From positions 1 to 43,004 of the IMG/VR virus record IMGVR_UViG_3300042541_002680: a stretch of DNA of 43,004 bases; one strand, written 5' to 3'. A model generated the notes under the pieces. The model was not told the DNA's origin. It did no database searches and saw only the letters and a list, made by a program, of their open reading frames with translations. This document shows, piece after piece, positions 37,833 to 43,004 of this stretch. Positions within the stretch are counted from its first letter, which is position 1; each line of letters opens with the position of its first letter. Position numbers and translations under genes: made by a program. Origin of the DNA: a virus.

Positions 37833-39533
37833 CTACTCGATACAATATAAAATCCATTTTTGCTGGCCACAATCCCAAATTCTATCGAATCCACGATCTT
37901 GCATAATTTCCAATTCTGTTTTGCATTTGTCAGCTCCACTTTCAACAAGCTTATATTTTGTGAAACTGTAACGATGCAAGCGTTTTGAATAATCTTCTAC
38001 ATACCAATAACTTGGTTTAGGAATATCTTGTTTGCGAAATCCCAGAGTTTGATACAAGTTGCCAGTGCTCCAGCGCAAATCAGAAAAACTTATAATTTGT
38101 GTTGGATTATAAGTTTTAATGAAGTGTTTCAGTAGTTTGCTTGCGCCACCTACCACAGAATGTTCCGTGGTAACATAACGAACTAGTTCCCAACTATCAT
38201 TCGAATTCAGTGACTTTCTACCGCGTCCGAAAGTCATTACAGCATGTATTTTGCCAGTTTGGTCTAATAATCCATATCGAACTATAGCGCCAGTTTTTCC
38301 TTGCAGATGATATTCATTTAAAAAAGTGGAAGTATCTTTACTATTCAATTCTACCACCTTTAAAGAGCGGGCGTAAACTTTTCTAGCAGACATCTGAAAT
38401 ATATGTCTTAAACGTGACTTTACTATCTGTTTTTTGAACGTCCACTCGTCAGAAAATATGGTAATCAATCTCCAACCTAATTTTTCCACCAAATTCATTT
38501 TATTTTGATGATAGTCTTTAGTTTTACCCGAACTCGCTTCGCTATGCCAGTATAAACCACAATATTCTACGGCAATTTTATGATCAGGAAAAAGCATATC
38601 TAGTTCCCATGGGTTTATAAGAGATCGATCACCTTGCTTACCAGTGATTCCTAAATCTTTAGTAATATATTCGAAAACTTCATTTTCTTCGTTACTGCGC
38701 CACGAAGGAGTAAAGGGATCACATACATCGCAACGTAAACCCACTGAGTGATAAAACTTTTTAGTTATTTCTGTGTCACATTTATTACATCTAAATTTGA
38801 AACTATGCGCATTTTTTTGTACGATTCCCTGATAATTATCGACAGACGTTAAAAGAGTAAAGCCATATCGTTCATCTACGTATTTTGCAAATCGATCTCT
38901 ACCTTGAATTAAAAAAGAATTATTATTTTTACGGTTTTGAAAAGTTTCTATTGCTTTTTGACGCACAGAAGGAAGTTGAAGAACTGTTTGAACTCCCCAT
39001 TTATTTTGAACTGTTTTTTGCGTCTTGGCAGAATTGTTGTAATTTTCCTTGCCCCATTTGGCTAGTTTAGTAGCTTTATTTTTTTCTGTAGCATTTTTTA
39101 CTTTTTCGGAATCTTTGTAAAATTTCTGATGTGACGATTTAGCTTGCAAAAGTTGTCCCGTATTCATTACTCCCCATTTTTCAAAATTGGTTTCTTCGCG
39201 CTTTTTATTGGATGAAGCAATTTGTTCGGGAGTTAATCGCGCTTTGGCTCGTTTTACTGAGGCAGAAACGCTTTTTCTTGCACAATCACACTTCGCGGCG
39301 CTGCCACAAAATCCCCAGCCTTGTGATTTACCTCGCCAAATTTTGGTTTTTCCCAACGAACAAACATTAGACTGCTGATGAATCGCGGAATAAATCATTT
39401 CTGCGGAATTGATGCTTTGAATTTTAGTATTGTCTACCACCCATTCCCATAGATTTGATCTGTTTTTAATCATTTTTACGTAGTTTTTTGGATGATCCGT
39501 GATCAGTTTTTGTATGTCTGCTTTTTCATTCAT
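37833..39533 (-). CDS. Vsr-like (EDxHD) homing endonuclease
   Basis: About 566 aa. Repeated N-terminal KWGVxNTGQLL / KWGVQTVLQL helical modules (DNA-binding), a zinc-ribbon (FRCNKCD...LRCDVCD) at ~255-285, then the nuclease core: WELDMLFPDHKIAVEYCGLYWHSE and GWRLITIFSDEW, the very-short-patch-repair fold. Such enzymes are typical of phage mobile elements and of fractured intein loci. The ATG at 39533 is used; a TTG six codons earlier exists. A near-consensus sigma-70 promoter (39566-39594) and a terminator isolate it from the capsid gene. Target probably lies in the head region, but this is inference. Confidence 0.8.
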   Translation of the reverse strand: MNEKADIQKLITDHPKNYVKMIKNRSNLWEWVVDNTKIQSINSAEMIYSAIHQQSNVCSLGKTKIWRGKSQGWGFCGSAAKCDCARKSVSASVKRAKARLTPEQIASSNKKREETNFEKWGVMNTGQLLQAKSSHQKFYKDSEKVKNATEKNKATKLAKWGKENYNNSAKTQKTVQNKWGVQTVLQLPSVRQKAIETFQNRKNNNSFLIQGRDRFAKYVDERYGFTLLTSVDNYQGIVQKNAHSFKFRCNKCDTEITKKFYHSVGLRCDVCDPFTPSWRSNEENEVFEYITKDLGITGKQGDRSLINPWELDMLFPDHKIAVEYCGLYWHSEASSGKTKDYHQNKMNLVEKLGWRLITIFSDEWTFKKQIVKSRLRHIFQMSARKVYARSLKVVELNSKDTSTFLNEYHLQGKTGAIVRYGLLDQTGKIHAVMTFGRGRKSLNSNDSWELVRYVTTEHSVVGGASKLLKHFIKTYNPTQIISFSDLRWSTGNLYQTLGFRKQDIPKPSYWYVEDYSKRLHRYSFTKYKLVESGADKCKTELEIMQDRGFDRIWDCGQQKWILYCIE

Positions 39534-39565
39534 ATGTGCTTCTCTTGACAAATTACTTACATCAC

Positions 39566-39594
39566 ACTATAATATACTTAACAAAATTAGTCAA
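39566..39594 (-). promoter_or_regulatory. Sigma-70 promoter of the homing endonuclease
   Basis: Minus strand TTGACT (39589-39594), 17-nt spacer, TATAGT (39566-39571): 5 of 6 matches in each box with ideal spacing. Places the endonuclease under host RNA polymerase, separate from late head genes. Confidence 0.75.
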
Positions 39595-39596
39595 AT

Positions 39597-39626
39597 AAAA
39601 AGAAAGGGCACCGAAGTGCCCTTTCT
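39597..39626 (-). terminator. Rho-independent terminator after the capsid gene
   Basis: 11-bp stem AGAAAGGGCAC/GTGCCCTTTCT with a TTCG loop on the minus strand, followed by TTTTTATTT. It ends the head-gene transcript 29 nt after the MCP stop. Confidence 0.92.
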
Positions 39627-39654
39627 AAATCGAACCTCGAAATAAGAATAATTC

Positions 39655-40851
39655 TTATTGGAAGGTCAAATTTTGCACGGCTATTTCTCCGACGTAATCG
39701 GCAGCATTGCCGAAACTTGAGGCCGTGTTAGTGAGTTCGATGTAGCCGTAACGTGTCATGAAGCTTACGACTGGTTCGAAGGTGGATGGATCCAGTACAA
39801 CACCGCTTGACATCAATGGGATGTATGGGCAGTAGAACGCGGCAGCGTCTGTCTCAGATGAACCCTTGTAACCAACCAATACTGGTGTGGTGTCTGGGGC
39901 ATATGAGTCAACGAATACGCGCATTGCACCGTTCAAAGTACCAACGAACTTAGTGTTAGTTGGGGCTTCGAATGTACCTTCAGTTGTGCGAGCAAATGCT
40001 GAAGTTGTTGCTGACTGTAGAACAGTCAAAGCTGCTGAACTTACAACAGCCCAGTTACCAGCACCGCGACGAGTGCGCTGTGCGATCAAGTTAGCAACAC
40101 GGTTGATTAGAACAGCTAGAGCAGCGTGTTCGTCACCAACGTATGTGGCTGTACCTGAAACAGTAGCCTGGTTGTATGTGAATTCAGTTGCAGCAAGAGT
40201 GCGTAGTGACAGGAGAATTTCCTGGTCAATTTCAGCCGTGATTTCTTGTGCGAGAGCAGCCATAATTTCTGCTTCGACATCGATACCGTGCTGTGATTGC
40301 GCATCTTGTGCAGCTTCAAATGTCCAGCGAGCTTGCAACTTACGTGACTTGGCTTCAACAGCCTGACGTAGAATCTGAACGCTGATTTGCTTGCCGCCAT
40401 TGCCTTCAAGTGATGCAGTATCTGCACCAGTGTAGAAGTCAGATGATCCGACATCGCTCTTTGTGCGAGAATATGCCTGAGCAATCTTGAATGGGCTTAG
40501 AGCTTCTTCACCAGCAACAACAGAGGTCTGTGCTGCTGAATTGTCAGTCAATGAATTCGCATAGCGAACACGTAGTGTATGAATCTGACCAACTGGACCA
40601 GTCATTGGCTGAACGCCGACTAGTTCGTTAGCAATAACTGTTGGCATAACACGACGAATAACTGGCAGAATAACGCGATTTAGAGTTGCGATATTACCAG
40701 CAGTTGTTGTGCCTGCTGAAGATTCCTTCAGTAGTGCCTTACGTGTGTTCTCAAGAATCACACCCATCGTTGAACGACGATTGCCCTTTAAGCCTTCTAG
40801 TAGGGCTTCCCTGGTTTCGTCCCAACGGCTTTCTAATAGTACTTTTGACAT
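39655..40851 (-). CDS. Major capsid protein, gp23-like
   Basis: 398 aa. Position directly after gp21- and gp22-like genes and the block LNRVILPVIRRVMPTVIANELVGVQPM fit the T4 gp23 family (T4 gp23 is longer, 521 aa). A candidate gp21 cleavage site L-K-E at 41-43 follows an acidic/helical leader, as in T4, where the leader is removed during maturation. AGGAG precedes the ATG. Forms the capsid shell. The terminator follows. Confidence 0.9.
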   Translation of the reverse strand: MSKVLLESRWDETREALLEGLKGNRRSTMGVILENTRKALLKESSAGTTTAGNIATLNRVILPVIRRVMPTVIANELVGVQPMTGPVGQIHTLRVRYANSLTDNSAAQTSVVAGEEALSPFKIAQAYSRTKSDVGSSDFYTGADTASLEGNGGKQISVQILRQAVEAKSRKLQARWTFEAAQDAQSQHGIDVEAEIMAALAQEITAEIDQEILLSLRTLAATEFTYNQATVSGTATYVGDEHAALAVLINRVANLIAQRTRRGAGNWAVVSSAALTVLQSATTSAFARTTEGTFEAPTNTKFVGTLNGAMRVFVDSYAPDTTPVLVGYKGSSETDAAAFYCPYIPLMSSGVVLDPSTFEPVVSFMTRYGYIELTNTASSFGNAADYVGEIAVQNLTFQ

Positions 40852-40875
40852 TCTAATATCTCCTAATTATGTCTA

Positions 40876-41973
40876 TTATAGCCCTGCCAGACGCTTCAGA
40901 TCGATCACATTGTTTGAATCTGTCTCGACTTCAGCTGGTACTTTGGCAGTTTTGTTACCAGTAACTTCAACTACACTTTCAGATAGAACAGCTTTTGCTG
41001 CCTTCTCTGAACCTGAATGTAAAACTGCTGGCAAATACTTGTCGAAAGCGAACTTTAACTTTGCAGTTTGTACGCTTTCAAGCAAAGCTTGCATTACTTG
41101 AGCTTTCTCTTTGTTTAATGGAGCTAGGAGCTTTCCTAGTTCCTTTGAACGCTGAGTTGATTCTTTGATAATGCGAACTTCACGATCCCTTGTTTCTACT
41201 AACTTTTCTGCTTGCGCGATCTTGTTAGCAGCTTCAGCTAGTTGATTTTCCTTCTGTGCGAGTTTCTGGACTAGCTTGCGAGTCTCTACTTTATCGTTTA
41301 GATAAGTTGTTGAGAATTCACTTGCAAATGCTTCGAATAACTTGCGACCGAAGTTGTTTTCTCTAGCTGCTGTAATATCTTCTTTAAGCTGTGATAGCTC
41401 ACCCTTTAATTGATTGGTAACAATTTGATTCAGTCTCTTGGCACTTTCTGTGACGAATTTAGCCTTGAGAGCTTCCAATTGTTGACGACCCTCAGCAACT
41501 AATCTGACTCGGGCTTCAACTACTGCACGCTTGTCCGTTGAGAATTCTTTAATCTCACCGGCAAGTGCGTGTACGATGAATTTTTCAAGCTTCTGTTGGT
41601 GTTCCATCTGAAGCTTGCGATCAGCACGCAGTTCGCGAATTTCTTCAGCCAATTTCTTGACCATGAAATCATTAAACTTTGTGGCGCTCTCAGTGAGCTT
41701 GATCTTTGCCGTTACGCGATCTTCATTCATTGCCTTTCTTTCTTCATGAAATTCTGCAATTTCAGTCGAAAGATGGTCTGTTACCATTTTATCTAGAGCT
41801 TCGACCATCACGCTTCTGTCATGCTCATATTTGTGTGCAAACTCTTCACGGAGTTCTGCACGAACTTGATCACGGGCTTCTGTCAACTTTGATTCCCAAA
41901 CTTTGTTCAATTCGTTTGAGACATCTTCATTAATTAATCCGCTGTCAAGTAGTGGTTTGATAGCATCTAACAT
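40876..41973 (-). CDS. Prohead scaffold protein, gp22-like
   Basis: 365 aa, almost all charged helix (Glu/Lys/Ala/Gln rich), strongly coiled-coil, e.g. KLTESATKFNDFMVKKLAEE, ENQLAEAANKIAQAEKLV. Located between protease and capsid genes as in T4, it should form the core around which gp23 assembles and then be degraded by the protease. GAGG precedes the ATG. No catalytic motif. Confidence 0.88.
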   Translation of the reverse strand: MLDAIKPLLDSGLINEDVSNELNKVWESKLTEARDQVRAELREEFAHKYEHDRSVMVEALDKMVTDHLSTEIAEFHEERKAMNEDRVTAKIKLTESATKFNDFMVKKLAEEIRELRADRKLQMEHQQKLEKFIVHALAGEIKEFSTDKRAVVEARVRLVAEGRQQLEALKAKFVTESAKRLNQIVTNQLKGELSQLKEDITAARENNFGRKLFEAFASEFSTTYLNDKVETRKLVQKLAQKENQLAEAANKIAQAEKLVETRDREVRIIKESTQRSKELGKLLAPLNKEKAQVMQALLESVQTAKLKFAFDKYLPAVLHSGSEKAAKAVLSESVVEVTGNKTAKVPAEVETDSNNVIDLKRLAGL

Positions 41974-41984
41974 TATGCGTTCCT

Positions 41985-42623
41985 CTATTTGATTTTAAGT
42001 TCCGTGATGAGGCGTTTGACTTCCTCAGCTAAGAACTTTTCTACTTTTTTGTTGCCTCTAGCATCTCTGGCAATATCCAAAACTTTATGACCGTTCTTCA
42101 TATTCATGAGACTTTCATAAATTGCTTTTGGATATGCGTTTGGTGCGCTAGGTTGAGCAACAATATCGACTGTGATTATTTCAAAATCACTTACCTTTCC
42201 GTCCTGATCGTTGACATTTCCTGATCCACGACTGGACACCCCTAGTTTTACGCCTGATTCCAACATTGTTCGGACTAATTGTCCCATTGGAGTAGGCAGA
42301 ATCTTTAATTTTCCAAATCCGTTTGGACCATCCATCCACATGCTAGTGATCATGTGACTGACGCGATCAAGATTGATCTTAAGATCATCTGGATGATCAA
42401 CTTCGCCTAGAACTGAATACCCTTCTTGAATCTGCTTGTTGAGTGTACCAACTGCTGTTTCAATTTCAGAGACGGGGTAAACACGCTCATTTGCGTTCTT
42501 TACCCCGCCCTGAATAAATATGCCCCTCATGTAGAGGGTCTTCAGATCCCCATCTTCCTTGACTGATTCGACCACGATATTAGCGCGGTCGAATGTTAGG
42601 TTTTCTCTTAGATACAAAGCCAT
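41985..42623 (-). CDS. Prohead core protease, gp21-like (S80)
   Basis: 212 aa. His77 in GEVDHP, a catalytic Ser in GVSSRG (130/131) and an Asp in VDIVAQPSAP (about 153) give the His-Ser-Asp order of the T4 gp21 protease family. It cleaves scaffold and capsid leader at (L/I)xE sites. It is followed by gp22 and gp23 homologues in T4 order. Weak ribosome-binding site; ATG at 42623 is conserved-looking (MALYLRENLT). Confidence 0.92.
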   Translation of the reverse strand: MALYLRENLTFDRANIVVESVKEDGDLKTLYMRGIFIQGGVKNANERVYPVSEIETAVGTLNKQIQEGYSVLGEVDHPDDLKINLDRVSHMITSMWMDGPNGFGKLKILPTPMGQLVRTMLESGVKLGVSSRGSGNVNDQDGKVSDFEIITVDIVAQPSAPNAYPKAIYESLMNMKNGHKVLDIARDARGNKKVEKFLAEEVKRLITELKIK

Positions 42624-42641
42624 TGTCCCAAGTTATCTCTA

Positions 42642-43004
42642 TTAGCCTTTAGCCACTGGGCTTTTGCGATAGGCAGATGCGTCTTTGGTTACTGGCTTAG
42701 GAGCAGCATTTAAGGCAACCTTTGCTTTGCCACCTGGAACGTTCTTGAAAGAGCCTGCGCCTGGAACTTCTTTTTCACCCTTGGTATAAGAATTGCTTGG
42801 TGCTTTTGGACCATTAGGTACAGCTTCGTTATGACCAGAGAATTTTACTGGTTTGCTGTCCATACCTTTTGCGCCTGAATTTGCTGCTACAGTGCTTCTT
42901 GTCTGTGAGCCATTATCGCCATGATGTACGGCAACTTTTTGAAGTTGGACTGCTTCCATCACTTCGTCTTCGTCTTCCGTGTCTTCTTCTTCTTCTTCTT
43001 CTTC
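42642..43004 (-). CDS. Acidic prohead-region protein, 5'-incomplete
   Basis: The open frame runs off the right end of the window; codons visible encode a run of seven Glu then DTEDEDE before MEAVQLQKV, then a Gly/Ser/Lys/Pro-rich tail. An ATG start at 42959 is the nearest internal possibility, but the acidic stretch upstream continues in frame. In T4, genes 67 and 68 (prohead core) occupy this place before gene 21. Homology is not visible; role inferred only from position and composition. Confidence 0.6.
   Translation of the reverse strand, partial: EEEEEEEDTEDEDEVMEAVQLQKVAVHHGDNGSQTRSTVAANSGAKGMDSKPVKFSGHNEAVPNGPKAPSNSYTKGEKEVPGAGSFKNVPGGKAKVALNAAPKPVTKDASAYRKSPVAKG

Noticed and set aside
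1-43004. CRISPR array or insertion sequence
   Set aside because: Repeats found are coding repeats or RNA hairpins; none has regular spacers, and no transposase or terminal inverted repeats were seen.

Overview
The window looks like part of a large T4-type myovirus genome infecting a Gram-negative, probably aquatic, bacterium. Three things support this. First, the right end carries the T4 head order prohead protease (gp21-like), scaffold (gp22-like) and major capsid protein (gp23-like). Second, several genes are preceded by T4-type late promoters (NATAAATA). Third, the phage encodes class Ia ribonucleotide reductase with glutaredoxin and a large tRNA cluster. A lipobox lipoprotein, a SleB-type cell-wall hydrolase and a PlcP/Agt lipid pair point to a proteobacterial host. 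Nearly all genes read on the minus strand; one methyltransferase-like gene reads on the plus strand. Family calls come from reading motifs by eye, not from database searches.

Layout in plus-strand coordinates. (1) 1-4740: an HNH endonuclease, small proteins, an Asn-rich secreted protein and a metallophosphoesterase-glycosyltransferase pair resembling the plcP-agt phospholipid-to-glycolipid remodelling operon. (2) About 795-10000: an RNA locus with at least 17 tRNA genes, several tRNA-like RNAs that keep the acceptor and T arm but lack a normal D or anticodon arm, long-stem hairpins and two families of repeated structured elements. Small genes lie among them (GNAT, PD-(D/E)XK nuclease, cREC-like protein). 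A near-consensus sigma-70 promoter at 10153-10181 points into this locus. (3) 10337-12736: a 39-aa ORF behind a perfect late promoter, a lipoprotein, the methyltransferase-like gene, an AhpC-AhpD peroxide-detoxification pair and two overlapping small genes. (4) 12752-17210: a holin candidate, a SleB-like endolysin, two large structural proteins, a PAAR spike tip and a small beta-barrel protein. (5) 17214-24333: the nrd region: glutaredoxin, NrdB, an unknown protein, a class II aldolase, and nrdA broken into N-extein::IntN, a homing endonuclease, and IntC::C-extein, followed by two small conserved-type genes. (6) 24405-33633: four tail-fibre/adhesin genes, three of them extremely repetitive. 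(7) 33699-37797: three tandem paralogues ending in 26-residue helical repeats. (8) 37833-43004: a Vsr-like homing endonuclease with its own sigma-70 promoter, then MCP, scaffold, protease and an incomplete acidic prohead-region gene.

How the parts fit: host-type promoters precede the tRNA locus and the homing endonuclease, while T4-type late promoters precede many small and structural genes, several of them only 4-7 nt before the start codon. The metabolic genes serve nucleotide supply (NrdA/NrdB/Grx), redox defence (AhpC/D) and probably membrane-lipid change (PlcP/Agt). The strongest candidates for undescribed biology are the non-canonical tRNAs with coordinated D-loop and T-loop changes, the tRNA-like RNA array, and the triplicated repeat proteins.
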